A DNA stretch of 64,000 nt from Acidianus sp. HS-5 (GTDB lineage Archaea; Thermoproteota; Thermoprotei_A; Sulfolobales; Sulfolobaceae): positions 868,001-932,000 of the forward strand of contig NZ_AP025245.1 in the NCBI RefSeq assembly GCF_021655615.1. The letters are read 5' to 3'. Of the stretch, positions 37,680 through 47,496 are shown piece after piece; the stretch's first letter is position 1, and each line of letters starts with the position of its first letter. The position numbers were made by a program, and so were the translations under genes. The notes below the pieces were generated by a model, which was given only the letters and a program-made list of their open reading frames with translations, was not told where the DNA came from and did not search any database.

Positions 37680-37994
37680 CTAAATTACTGCCTTTATCTC
37701 TCTTTTTAATTCATCTTCTAGCATTGCTTTTATTTCAATTCTATGAACTCTGGTCAAATGTAGAAATAATCCTCTTTTAGTAAAAGGGCCTTTATTACAA
37801 AGCTTACAGTAGAGTAAATGATTTTGTTCATAAGATAACCAAAATGATACTTTATCCATTACCCTTTCAGCCATATCTTTAGAAGAGTAACCTACAGCTC
37901 TGACAATCTCATCTTCTTTTACATTTATTAATGAGGCTTTCTTAACCGTTAATTCTATCAGTTTTTCAGCAGTTATTGAGATTCCGCTATCCAT
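37680..37994 (-). CDS. C2H2 zinc-finger-containing small protein
   Basis: 104 residues. A helical N-terminal half is followed by one finger-like motif LLYCKLCNKGPFTKRGLFLH with a second His in LTRVH (C-x2-C-x12-H-x4-H). Probably DNA-, RNA- or protein-binding. It overlaps the stop of the upstream 177-residue gene by 22 bases, so the two are co-expressed. Confidence 0.65.
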   Translation of the reverse strand: MDSGISITAEKLIELTVKKASLINVKEDEIVRAVGYSSKDMAERVMDKVSFWLSYEQNHLLYCKLCNKGPFTKRGLFLHLTRVHRIEIKAMLEDELKREIKAVI

Positions 37995-38506
37995 TTTGAC
38001 CTCACTGAGGAAATTCCTATAGCTACTACCAATATTGCCAGTAGTCTTCTTAACTTTAAATAAAAGTCCGACGTGTCCAAAACTGTTGCGAAATCGTTAA
38101 TATCTACCCCTAAAGACCTTAGGATTCTTTCAACTCTAACTTCTGTATCGGCGTAATTATATATAATTTCTCCATTATCTAATGATTTTTTTAAATCGAT
38201 TAAGTCATCCAAAGTAACTGCAAGCTCATCTTCTGTAATCTCATCGAATACTTGTGTTAATTTCTTCTTTATCCTGCACCCAAGCATTTCAGCTAAGCCC
38301 GGATAGTATTCTATAGGAGCCATTTCAATTATCCACGCGTCAGCATATTTTCTTACAGTTTCATTAACTTCTGGTAACTCTCCTTCAATTTCTTCCACTA
38401 TTGAAGCTGCAGCAACTATGTGAGCCAAAGCATGACCTACTTTTATTTCCTCAGTAGTGCTAACATTATTATTATTATAATTCGATTCAATGCTCAATTC
38501 AACCAC
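37973..38506 (-). CDS. Conserved hypothetical helical protein
   Basis: 177 residues, nearly all helical, acidic, with one weak hydrophobic stretch (RLLAILVVAIGISS) near the C-terminus. No family motif recognised. An Asn-rich linker (SNYNNNN) follows the N-terminus. It is upstream of and overlapping the zinc-finger gene. Confidence 0.55.
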   Translation of the reverse strand: MVELSIESNYNNNNVSTTEEIKVGHALAHIVAAASIVEEIEGELPEVNETVRKYADAWIIEMAPIEYYPGLAEMLGCRIKKKLTQVFDEITEDELAVTLDDLIDLKKSLDNGEIIYNYADTEVRVERILRSLGVDINDFATVLDTSDFYLKLRRLLAILVVAIGISSVRSKWIAESQ

Positions 38507-38637
38507 TCAATCGTAAAATTAAGACCTTTAAGTTTAAAGTAAGGACTCATATAATACATGGAAAGTCTAGAGCTTATTATTTAAGCTTAGCATATGATTG
38601 TAAAAAGTATAAAGTGCCAAAAACTATTTTAAGTAAT

Positions 38638-39636
38638 ATGAAGGCTTTAGTCTTTGGAATAGGTGGAGGCGGAGATATTTTATCGGCATTGTTGCCTTAT
38701 ACGTATTACAGAAAGCTAGGATATGAAGTTAAATTGGGAGCGGTAGTATGGGAAAGATATGTTGAAGATCCTCTGCCTGGACCTATATGTAAGGAGGATT
38801 TAACTAATTTCGATGAGGTAAATGATTATGTTTACAGAGTATATCCGAATTCTTACGCAGTAAGAGGAGGAATAAAAATAGTACCGCAGTTAATGAGAGT
38901 TTTAAAGGTAGTGTCGGACTACGGTTTTGCAATATGCAACAAAGGAGGAGACGTAGGAATGACAGAAGCTTTGAATGATCTCATAGCTAAGGAGAAATTC
39001 GATCTAGTAATAGGAGTTGATGCTGGAGGAGATGTTTTAGCTAATGGCGATGAGAAGGGTTTAGGTAGCCCATTAATAGACTCAATTTCTTTAGCATCCT
39101 TAGTTTCACTCAATTCAATGTCTATTCTAGGAATTATAGGCGCAGGAAGTGATGGTGAGCTTGATCATAATTACGTATTAAAGAGGATTTCCGAGGTTGC
39201 AAAGATAGGCGGTTTACTCGATTCTAAAGGAATAGACGAGGATACAGCAAAAATTATGGAGGAGGCATTAAAAATTGTGAATACTGAGGCATCGAGAATA
39301 CCTTTTGAGGCATTCCACGGCTTATACGGTGAAGTGAAAATTAGGAACGGAACCAGGAATGTTTATGTAACTCCAACGTCTTCCATCATGTTCTTCTTAG
39401 ACCCTAAGAAGTTATCTCAAATTTCAGGAATTTATAAAATAGTAATAGGCTCTAAAAGTTTAGATGAGGCTAATGAACGGTTCCATAAATTTGGGATATA
39501 TACTGAATACGATTTTGAAAAAGATTTATTTGAAAAATTTGGATTTAATTCTAGAAATGCAAAATATGATGATTTACAAAGGATAAGAGAAGAAGGTATT
39601 TCAAGAGTAAAATCTGGAAATGTTTTTAATTCTTAA
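38638..39636 (+). CDS. DUF1152-family protein
   Basis: About 332 residues from ATG 38638, which puts GIGGGGDILSALLPY at the N-terminus as in the family and fits a TATA-like AGTATAAAG near 38606; GTG 38614 would add eight residues. LVIGVDAGGDVLANGDEKG and GIIGAGSDGELDHNYV suggest a nucleotide- or phosphate-binding fold. Biochemical role unknown. Followed ten bases later by a nuclease-like gene. Confidence 0.78.
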   Translation: MKALVFGIGGGGDILSALLPYTYYRKLGYEVKLGAVVWERYVEDPLPGPICKEDLTNFDEVNDYVYRVYPNSYAVRGGIKIVPQLMRVLKVVSDYGFAICNKGGDVGMTEALNDLIAKEKFDLVIGVDAGGDVLANGDEKGLGSPLIDSISLASLVSLNSMSILGIIGAGSDGELDHNYVLKRISEVAKIGGLLDSKGIDEDTAKIMEEALKIVNTEASRIPFEAFHGLYGEVKIRNGTRNVYVTPTSSIMFFLDPKKLSQISGIYKIVIGSKSLDEANERFHKFGIYTEYDFEKDLFEKFGFNSRNAKYDDLQRIREEGISRVKSGNVFNS

Positions 39637-39645
39637 CGTTATAAA

Positions 39646-40191
39646 ATGCATGTGAATAGTTTAGAAGAACTGATAAACGAGTACGGATTTACAGATGAGG
39701 AAATCAATTTTGCCTTAGAAAGAGCTAAGGGTATAATATTTGGCTTTGCAATGGAGTACAGAGCGAGGAAGGTTCTTGAGGAATATAATTTTACGAATAT
39801 TAAATCCGTAAATCTTCCTACTCATGATATTGAAGCAGAAAAAGATGGAGAGAAATACTATGTGGAAGTGAAAGCTAGTAAGAAATCGCCCACTAAGGAA
39901 TATAGCGCGTATAAAATTGCAATGATAGCACAACTTCATGGAATTCATCTAACCCTAGTTATGTTACCTTCCCCTAAACTTTACATTACTGAAGAGATTT
40001 TAAGCGAACCGAAAAGAGTACTTTTGGAATTTTTCAAAATACTGTTTAATAATGAAAGCGAAAAACTTAAGGAGTTCTTATCTAATGATAAAAACAGGAA
40101 GATAGTAGAATCTTACAGTAAAGTTATAGTTCATTACTCTCCTGAAATAAAAGACTTAACGTCACTTGAGATTATAAGACCTGTTCTTTGA
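39646..40191 (+). CDS. PD-(D/E)XK nuclease-like protein
   Basis: 181 residues. THDIEAEKDGEKYYVEVKAS supplies the Asp-x(n)-Glu-x-Lys core of a restriction-endonuclease-like fold. The N-terminal helix includes ERAKGIIFGFAMEYRARKVLEE with the Glu often found before the core. It may act in DNA repair or degradation; specificity unknown. Its last 30 bases overlap the convergent KH-protein gene. Confidence 0.65.
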   Translation: MHVNSLEELINEYGFTDEEINFALERAKGIIFGFAMEYRARKVLEEYNFTNIKSVNLPTHDIEAEKDGEKYYVEVKASKKSPTKEYSAYKIAMIAQLHGIHLTLVMLPSPKLYITEEILSEPKRVLLEFFKILFNNESEKLKEFLSNDKNRKIVESYSKVIVHYSPEIKDLTSLEIIRPVL

Positions 40192-40701
40192 TAAGTAAAC
40201 TAGTTCTGCTTCAGCTTTGTCCAGGTATTTATAAACAGTAGAGTGTTCTCTTCCTTCTATTAGCATTTCTATTGCCTTTCTAGCTATCTGAACTTGATCA
40301 TAAATTCCTATAATTGAAACGTAATGATCTGTTATAGATATTGAAACACCAGTATATTCTTGAATTATTTTCTTCGCTTTACCGTTTTCACCTATAATTC
40401 TACCTTTTATTCTTCTTAAGGTATCTGGATTGCTTCCCAATATTTGTTTTAAATCTATAACATCAAGCATATAATCGTCTGAAAGTAATTTTAATGACTC
40501 ATCTACTGAAAATCCAAGGCCTATAGCCCTTATAACTGAAATTACTTTGATTGCCTCGTAAGGATTTTGAGAGGATTCAACGTTAAAAGTTTTAGTGTTT
40601 TCATCGTAGATTATTTCGACCCCGCTAAGTTCCTTCAATTTAGGTATAAGGGATTTTACAGCATTTATTTTCTCATCTTGTACGCTAACGAACATTGCCA
40701 T
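40162..40701 (-). CDS. KH-domain protein, Dim2/Pno1-like
   Basis: 179 residues with two KH domains. The second has the GxxG loop within RIKGRIIGENGKAKKIIQEY and TGVSISITDHYVSIIGIYDQ. Eukaryotic Pno1/Dim2 and archaeal relatives bind the 16S/18S 3' end during small-subunit maturation. It directly follows Rio1, which acts at the same step, in one operon with aIF1A. Confidence 0.87.
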   Translation of the reverse strand: MAMFVSVQDEKINAVKSLIPKLKELSGVEIIYDENTKTFNVESSQNPYEAIKVISVIRAIGLGFSVDESLKLLSDDYMLDVIDLKQILGSNPDTLRRIKGRIIGENGKAKKIIQEYTGVSISITDHYVSIIGIYDQVQIARKAIEMLIEGREHSTVYKYLDKAEAELVYLSKNRSYNLK

Positions 40702-41451
40702 TCATTTAGTTATATTTAATCTCTTTAAAATATCTTCAGTAGAGTAAACTTCAATACCCTTAGATGAGAAAAACCTATTCACGTTTTCTATGTCTCTAAT
40801 CAATAAATCAATTGAGCTTTCACTTTCTATCGAAATTGCTTGACTTACGTCTATAATATAAACTTTATCCCAAACCATTATATTATATTCGCTTAAATCT
40901 CCGTGAATGAGCTTTGCTTTATTAACCATTATTTCAAGCTGAGAGATTACCTCATCGTATAAGTCTTTGCTTATTTCTTCCTCTGAAAGTTCCTTCAAAA
41001 GCGGTGCTCTAAATCCATTTTCACCAATAAAATCCATAACTAGTATGTTTTCTTCGACCCAAATTGGTTTGGGAACGTTTACCCCAGCCTCATACATGAT
41101 ACTTAAATTTTTGAATTCTTTTCTTGCCCACGTAATTATAAGTTTTCTTGTATTTGTAGCTTTTATATCTTCAAATCTTTTATCACCAAAAGTATACTTT
41201 TGGATTGCCCTTTTTGAGGCTGAAGTTGAAATATAATATATTTTTACTGCATAATACTTACCATCGGCAGTCTTCGCAGGATAAACTTTAGCTTCTTTTC
41301 CTGAAGAAATAGCACCTAAATAATAATCAATATTTAACCTGCTTGCAATTTCCTCTAATAATAAGTAAGTTTTAGGACTTAGGGTAGAATCAACTACTTT
41401 AAAAAGATCCTCATCTTTTCTCCTTTTTTCAACTTTTTTCTTTTCAAACAA
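40702..41451 (-). CDS. rio1: RIO1-type serine kinase
   Basis: 249 residues. LGAISSGKEAKVYPA with YYAVKIY Lys (ATP binding), catalytic loop LIHGDLSEYNIMVW, and metal-binding YIIDVSQAI (Asp of the DFG-equivalent). RIO1 kinases release factors from pre-small-subunits. The aIF1A stop lies two bases upstream of its start. KH gene abuts downstream. Confidence 0.93.
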   Translation of the reverse strand: MFEKKKVEKRRKDEDLFKVVDSTLSPKTYLLLEEIASRLNIDYYLGAISSGKEAKVYPAKTADGKYYAVKIYYISTSASKRAIQKYTFGDKRFEDIKATNTRKLIITWARKEFKNLSIMYEAGVNVPKPIWVEENILVMDFIGENGFRAPLLKELSEEEISKDLYDEVISQLEIMVNKAKLIHGDLSEYNIMVWDKVYIIDVSQAISIESESSIDLLIRDIENVNRFFSSKGIEVYSTEDILKRLNITK

Positions 41452-41453
41452 TT

Positions 41454-41774
41454 TTATCCTCTTAATTGATCTAATACTTCTTTGTCAATTACACCTTCGT
41501 CGAGTAACTTCTTTATTTCATCGTGCATGTATTTATGCATGATATCTGCTTTATCAGGCTGAAAATCCCAAGGGGCGACTAATACAACATCCCCTTCTTT
41601 TATCCAAGTTTTCTTCCTCATTCTACCAGGTATTCTGGCAGTTCTTTGCTTACCATCAACGCAAAGAACAATTATATGTTCAGCTCCTAACATTTTCTTA
41701 ACCACGCAGATTACTTCGCCCTCTGCAGGCTTCATTACTTCCCTAACCGGTACTTCCGGATCTTTTTTAGGCAA
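41454..41774 (-). CDS. Translation initiation factor aIF1A
   Basis: 106 residues from TTG 41774. OB fold with GEVICVVKKMLGAEHIIVLC, KQRTARIPGRMRKKTWIKEG and DVVLVAPWDFQ, typical of eIF1A. A strong ribosome-binding site lies upstream, which supports the TTG. It binds the ribosomal A site during initiation. First gene of the aIF1A-Rio1-KH operon. Confidence 0.94.
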   Translation of the reverse strand: MPKKDPEVPVREVMKPAEGEVICVVKKMLGAEHIIVLCVDGKQRTARIPGRMRKKTWIKEGDVVLVAPWDFQPDKADIMHKYMHDEIKKLLDEGVIDKEVLDQLRG

Positions 41775-41781
41775 CTATTTG

Positions 41782-41789
41782 ACCACCTC
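41782..41789 (-). promoter_or_regulatory. Strong Shine-Dalgarno for aIF1A
   Basis: Minus-strand GAGGTGGT, complementary to the archaeal 16S 3' end (CACCUC), ends seven bases before TTG 41774. It decides that non-ATG start. It is unusual here because many first genes in the window appear leaderless. Confidence 0.6.
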
Positions 41790-41817
41790 TATACTATTTT
41801 CTCTCGCTCTTAAAAAA

Positions 41818-43005
<1,188 letters not shown>

Positions 43006-43038
43006 AGCATTATATCAGTATAAAACAATTTAAATTTT

Positions 43039-44292
43039 TTAAACAACAACTCCTTTTAGATCAAAGAATGAATAATCAATTATTTCTACGTCATACCATT
43101 TCCCAATTTCTACTCCTTCTAAAACTACCGGAATATAATTAAGCGTTCTTCCTATTATTGAATCTTTCTTACCTTCTTCAGTCGCTATTACTTTCATTCT
43201 CTTATTTAAATACTCCCTATGAATTGAGAGAGAAAGATCTTCATATAATTTATAAGCTATCTTCATTCTCTCTTTCTTTACTGCATCTGGAATCTGTCTC
43301 ATTAACGCACTTCTAGTATTAGGTCTTATGGAATACATTGCTAAATGAACCCTTTCAAATTTAATTTCTTTCATAAGCTGAAGTGTATTTTGAAAAGCAT
43401 TCTCATCTTCTCCAGGGTGACCCACAATAATATCAGTGGTTATATTAACGTTAGGTATCTTATTTCTAGCTTCTCTTACAAGATCCTTGTATTCATCTAC
43501 TGTATACTTCCTATTCATAATCTTTAGGACATTGTTGTCTCCGCTTTGGACGGGCAAATGCAGGAATTTAAACATTTTGGGATTTTCCATTACATCAAGA
43601 ATTCCATCAATATCCCTTGCAAACTGCTCCGGAGTCATCATACCAATTCTTACCATAAAATCGCCTTCTACATTTACTACTTCATTGAGTAGATCAGAAA
43701 GCTTTATTCCTCCACTAATATCTAATCCATAAGCAGCTGCATCTTGACCAGTTAATTCTATTTCAACGGCACCGTTCTTCACTGCTTCTTTTACTGCTTC
43801 TACAATATTTCTCATTGAATAACTTCTTAGTGTCCTTCTAGCTAGTTTTGTAATACAAAAACTGCAATCTCCTGCGCAACCGTCAGCAATAGGTATTATG
43901 GAAATTTTACCTTCAAAGATCCTAGGAGCTATTTCGCTTCTTTCGGCATTTATTGAAAATACTTTTTCTCCTTCAACAGCATTAACTATCTTTGTTAGGG
44001 CTTGAGGACCTATTATTGATGCGTCCGGAGCCAACGTTTTTACTATACCTGGCTCTGCACCAGAGAAACATCCTGCAACCACTAGTTTTTTGCCAAATTT
44101 CCTCAGTTCTTTTATTCTGGATTTCATTCTTTCTCCGGTTTCAAGTCTAACGTCACAAGTGTTTAGTACTATAACGTCTGCTTCTTTAGGATTCATAACA
44201 ATTTCGTGATTTCTCTGCCTTAGTAAAGTCATCATTATGTATGTATCTCCTCTATTTAGCGCACAACCATAAGTTTCAAAGTATACCTTCAT
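43039..44292 (-). CDS. tRNA t6A methylthiotransferase (radical SAM, MtaB/CDKAL1-like)
   Basis: 417 residues. The N-terminal UPF0004 domain has three conserved cysteines (ETYGCALNRGD, LNTCDVR, VVAGCFSGAEP). The radical-SAM motif is CAGDCSFC (CxxxCxxC), and a C-terminal TRAM-like region contains NYIPVVLEGVEIGKWYDVEI. It adds a methylthio group to t6A37 of tRNAs reading ANN codons. Divergent from aIF2-beta, in a translation neighbourhood. Confidence 0.9.
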   Translation of the reverse strand: MKVYFETYGCALNRGDTYIMMTLLRQRNHEIVMNPKEADVIVLNTCDVRLETGERMKSRIKELRKFGKKLVVAGCFSGAEPGIVKTLAPDASIIGPQALTKIVNAVEGEKVFSINAERSEIAPRIFEGKISIIPIADGCAGDCSFCITKLARRTLRSYSMRNIVEAVKEAVKNGAVEIELTGQDAAAYGLDISGGIKLSDLLNEVVNVEGDFMVRIGMMTPEQFARDIDGILDVMENPKMFKFLHLPVQSGDNNVLKIMNRKYTVDEYKDLVREARNKIPNVNITTDIIVGHPGEDENAFQNTLQLMKEIKFERVHLAMYSIRPNTRSALMRQIPDAVKKERMKIAYKLYEDLSLSIHREYLNKRMKVIATEEGKKDSIIGRTLNYIPVVLEGVEIGKWYDVEIIDYSFFDLKGVVV

Positions 44293-44340
44293 CTCAACAC
44301 ATATATAAACCTCTATTGCTTTTATAGTCTTTGTGGGAAA

Positions 44341-44751
44341 ATGGAAGATTATGAGTATCTTTTAGATAGAGTTTACTCAAAATTACCTAAGAAGTCACAA
44401 GTAAGCGAAACACAGACGTTGCCTTCCCTTATAATTTTTAATGTAGGAAATGCTACAATTATAAGGAATTTTAGTGAATATTGTGATAGAATACGTAGGG
44501 AGGACAAACTTTGCATGAAGTACCTGCTTAAGGAATTAGCAGCTGCAGGGTCAATAAACGACTCTGGGCAACTTTACATACAAGGTAAATTCTCTTCATC
44601 GGTAATAAATACATTAATGGAGAGATTCTTAAGAACTTACGTCCAGTGCAGTACATGTAAAAGCCTAGATACTGTTCTAATTAAAGAAGGTAAAATATGG
44701 TATATACAATGCTTAGCTTGTGGTGCCAAGAATCCAGTAAAACCATTGTGA
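44341..44751 (+). CDS. Translation initiation factor aIF2 beta
   Basis: 136 residues. A helical and alpha/beta core (SLIIFNVGNATIIRNFSEYC) is followed by the C-terminal zinc ribbon CSTCKSLDTVLIKEGKIWYI with CLACGA. It is part of the aIF2 trimer that delivers initiator tRNA. First of a run with DUF424, NMD3, RNase HII and a GTPase relative, spaced by a few bases. Confidence 0.94.
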   Translation: MEDYEYLLDRVYSKLPKKSQVSETQTLPSLIIFNVGNATIIRNFSEYCDRIRREDKLCMKYLLKELAAAGSINDSGQLYIQGKFSSSVINTLMERFLRTYVQCSTCKSLDTVLIKEGKIWYIQCLACGAKNPVKPL

Positions 44752-44755
44752 GAAT

Positions 44756-45052
44756 ATGAAAGTAATCTTAAACGTAATTAGGCAAAACGAACATGTATTT
44801 GTTAATGTTTGTGAGAAAGAACTGCTAGGAAAGGAATTTAGGAATGATAAAGTTATACTTAATGTAAATGAGGAATTTTACGGAGGAGATGAGGTTGATA
44901 TGGAATACGCATTTTCCTTATTTAATGAGGCAACAGTAGTTAGTATTGTAGGAAATTTTTTAGTTGAGGAAGCAATAAGGAGAGGATACGTTCACAAGAA
45001 CGCTATCCTTGAGGTTAAAGGAGTAAAGTTTGCACAAGTTTATAACTTGTGA
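44756..45052 (+). CDS. DUF424-family protein
   Basis: 98 residues. GKEFRNDKVILNVNEEFYGG and the EATVVSIVGNFLVEEAIRRG helix match the archaeal DUF424 family, usually found beside aIF2-beta and NMD3. Function unknown; a translation or ribosome link is inferred from neighbours. GTGAG five bases upstream of the ATG could serve as ribosome-binding site. Confidence 0.8.
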   Translation: MKVILNVIRQNEHVFVNVCEKELLGKEFRNDKVILNVNEEFYGGDEVDMEYAFSLFNEATVVSIVGNFLVEEAIRRGYVHKNAILEVKGVKFAQVYNL

Positions 45053-45058
45053 CCAAAA

Positions 45059-45763
45059 ATGTCGAAAAAATTCTGCATAGTTTGCGGTAAGGAAGATGTA
45101 GAACTTATAGATAACATGTGTCCTTCATGTTATATTAAAACCAAGAAGTTAGTAGAATTTCCTCCAGTAATTTTAGGCAGACTATGCAAAATATGTAATG
45201 CAGAATGGATAGACGGAAAATGGATTAGATTAGCTGAAACTGAATATGATGCTGTAAGAGATTTAATCTTAAGGTATTTAGCTAAAGAAATAAAACTTGA
45301 TAAAAATGTCAAGGATTATAGGATTGATGTAATTAAAAAATGGAAGGAGAGAAATGGAAGAAGCTTTACTGAAATAGTAATTGAAGGAAAAGTAGGAAGT
45401 AAGGCATTCAGATTAAAGAAGAAAGTTGAACTAAGGTTGAACTATTCCATTTGTGATGATTGCTTAAAGAGGAAATCTGGATATTATGAGGCAATAATTC
45501 AACTGAGAGGAAAAAAGGAGTTTTCTGAAGAAAAAAGAGCATTGTTTGAATCATTTTTTACAAACGAGACTGTGCACTCTATATCCGACGTGAAAATAAG
45601 TAGAGAGGGCATTGATTATTATTTCATAAATAAGACTGCAGCTAAGAGATTAATTTCTACTGTAACATCAATAGTAAGTGCAGAAATTGTAGAAAGCTAT
45701 GAAAATGAAACTATAAAAAATGGTAAAAGGGAGGCTAAACTTGTCATTTCAGTAAGAATTTAA
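45059..45763 (+). CDS. NMD3-family ribosome-associated protein
   Basis: 234 residues. Two N-terminal zinc knuckles (CIVCGKEDVELIDNMCPSCY and LCKICNAEW) and a later CDDC pair match the archaeal NMD3 domain, homologous to the eukaryotic 60S export adaptor. Archaeal members lack the export signals and probably act in large-subunit maturation. The RNase HII reading frame begins at or inside its stop. Confidence 0.87.
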   Translation: MSKKFCIVCGKEDVELIDNMCPSCYIKTKKLVEFPPVILGRLCKICNAEWIDGKWIRLAETEYDAVRDLILRYLAKEIKLDKNVKDYRIDVIKKWKERNGRSFTEIVIEGKVGSKAFRLKKKVELRLNYSICDDCLKRKSGYYEAIIQLRGKKEFSEEKRALFESFFTNETVHSISDVKISREGIDYYFINKTAAKRLISTVTSIVSAEIVESYENETIKNGKREAKLVISVRI

Positions 45764-46401
45764 AGTTAGGAATAGACGAGGCAGGAAGGGGCTGTATAAT
45801 AGGCCCTATGATTATAGCTGGAGTTATAGTAGATGAGAAAATAGAAGGAATTTTGAAAGAAATAGGCGTTAAGGATAGTAAAATGTTAAGTAGAGAAAAG
45901 AGAGAGAAACTGTTTGATTTTATTTCAGATTTTGCTGAGGCTTACATTGTAAATAAGGCATACCCTGAGGAAATAGATTCCAATAATCTTAATGATCTTA
46001 CTTACATGAAAATAATTCAGATAATTTACGCCTCGTTACCTTTTCAACCAAGAGTAGTTACAATAGATAAAGTAGGTAATGAAGAAATTGTGATAGAGAA
46101 AATTAGGGAGTTAGGTTTAAAAGATAATGTGGTATATGAGGCAGATGTAAACTTCATTGAAGCGAGCGCTGCTAGCATAATAGCTAAAGTAATAAGAGAT
46201 AGGATAATAGATTCCTTAAAAAAGATTTACGGAGATTTCGGTAGTGGATACCCTTCTGATCCCAAGACTAGACAATGGATCACTGAAATGTATGAAAAAG
46301 ATAAAAATAATCCTCCACCTATAATAAGGAGGACGTGGAAAACTTTACTTAAGATAGCTCCCAATTACCATATTAGTAAAGGTGAACTTTATGGTTACTA
46401 A
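45760..46401 (+). CDS. rnhB: Ribonuclease HII, start codon irregular
   Basis: About 213 residues if translated from the NMD3 stop. The catalytic N-terminus LGIDEAGRGCIIGPM is encoded at 45766-45810, but the first canonical start (ATG 45808) lies after these essential Asp/Glu residues. In frame upstream the codons are ACT TGT CAT TTC AGT AAG AAT TTA AAG TTA, preceded by a stop at 45736, with no ATG, GTG or TTG. The rest is standard: VKDSKMLSREKR, a strand with TIDKV, EADVNFIEASAASIIAKVIR and DFGSGYPSDPKT. It removes ribonucleotides from DNA. Either a rare start codon, a frameshift from NMD3 or a sequence error explains the start. Confidence 0.87.
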   Translation, partial: LKLGIDEAGRGCIIGPMIIAGVIVDEKIEGILKEIGVKDSKMLSREKREKLFDFISDFAEAYIVNKAYPEEIDSNNLNDLTYMKIIQIIYASLPFQPRVVTIDKVGNEEIVIEKIRELGLKDNVVYEADVNFIEASAASIIAKVIRDRIIDSLKKIYGDFGSGYPSDPKTRQWITEMYEKDKNNPPPIIRRTWKTLLKIAPNYHISKGELYGY

Positions 46402-47455
46402 TCTTCCTGCTGAGGCCAAGGCTAAATGGTTAAGAGTAATGGACGCTAAAACTCCTGAGGAAAAAATTAGAGCAATACAAGATTTTCTAAGTTATGTCCC
46501 AAAACATAAAGGCACAGAAAACTTAGTTTACTGGGCTAGGAGAAGATTAGCAGAACTTAGAGAAGAATCTGAAAGACAGAGAAAAAAGAAATCGGGTAGC
46601 TTTTCTTTCTTTGTAGAAAAAGAAGGGGCCGGTCAAATTATTGTGTTAGGAAGGGAAGAGCTGAAGAATCCGTTAGTTAGAAAAATAACTAACGTAAAAC
46701 AAGATCCTAAGGATTTTCCTATACCTGCAATGACTTATTATGAAGACGTAGGTATACAATTAGTTAATCCTCCTCCAGTTATTCTTGATTCAAAACTTAT
46801 TGTAAGTAAGATAATAGGATTGATAAGAAATACTGATGGTTTGTTATTTGTAGTTGAGGATAAAAATGAATTCCTTAAGTTCAAAGAATTTCTTGAAAGT
46901 AATAACATAATTCTAGGAAAGCCTAAGGGTAGAGTAATAATTGAAAGATTAAGAAGCGGGAAGGAAGGTATAAGAATAATACTTTTAGGAAAATTAGTTA
47001 ACACAAACGAGAATGAAATTAGAAAATATTTACAGGATTTTGGTCTAAAGTCTGCAATCATTAAAATATTGGGAGAAGTTAGCCTTGATGATGTAGAAAA
47101 GTCAATATTCGAGACTGTTAGTTATAAGCCGGCAGTAATAGTTTCCTTGAATCCTTTTGAGTATCCTAACATACCAGTATTGACAAAAATTGAAAATATA
47201 CCAAAATATTTGTTCGATACTTTAGATATAATCAGAGTTTACACTAAAGAGCTTGGAGAAGAGCCTAGTAAAGATCCCCTCATTTTAAAAAAAGGTTCCA
47301 CAGTTTTGGATGTTGCTAAAAAACTTCATTCATCTTTGTATGAGAATTTCAAGTATGCAAGAATTTGGGGTAAATCAGCTAAATTTCCCGGACAAAAAGT
47401 GGGAGAAGACCATGTTTTAGAGGATAAAGATATTGTAGAAATCCATACAAAATAG
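46391..47455 (+). CDS. DRG/Obg-related protein with TGS domain and lost GTPase motifs
   Basis: About 354 residues from ATG 46391 (GTG 46382 possible). A helical N-terminus (RKKKSGSFSFFVEKEGAGQI) leads into the G-domain. The C-terminus is a TGS domain (GSTVLDVAKKLHSSL, ARIWGKSAKFPGQKVG, DHVLEDKDIVEIHTK), as in DRG GTPases. The P-loop position reads VLGREELKNPLVRKIT without GxxxxGKS, and the G3 place reads QLVNPPPVI instead of LVDLPG. It keeps the fold but probably cannot bind GTP normally. It ends the translation-linked gene run and overlaps rnhB. Confidence 0.7.
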   Translation: MVTNLPAEAKAKWLRVMDAKTPEEKIRAIQDFLSYVPKHKGTENLVYWARRRLAELREESERQRKKKSGSFSFFVEKEGAGQIIVLGREELKNPLVRKITNVKQDPKDFPIPAMTYYEDVGIQLVNPPPVILDSKLIVSKIIGLIRNTDGLLFVVEDKNEFLKFKEFLESNNIILGKPKGRVIIERLRSGKEGIRIILLGKLVNTNENEIRKYLQDFGLKSAIIKILGEVSLDDVEKSIFETVSYKPAVIVSLNPFEYPNIPVLTKIENIPKYLFDTLDIIRVYTKELGEEPSKDPLILKKGSTVLDVAKKLHSSLYENFKYARIWGKSAKFPGQKVGEDHVLEDKDIVEIHTK

Positions 47456-47496
47456 GAAATATGAAAATTTAAATTCTCACATTTCAATTTATTAAT

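Noticed and set aside
45755..45772. Programmed -1 frameshift joining NMD3 to RNase HII
   Set aside because: No slippery heptamer (X XXY YYZ) is present at AGA ATT TAA, so slippage is only one of several weak explanations.
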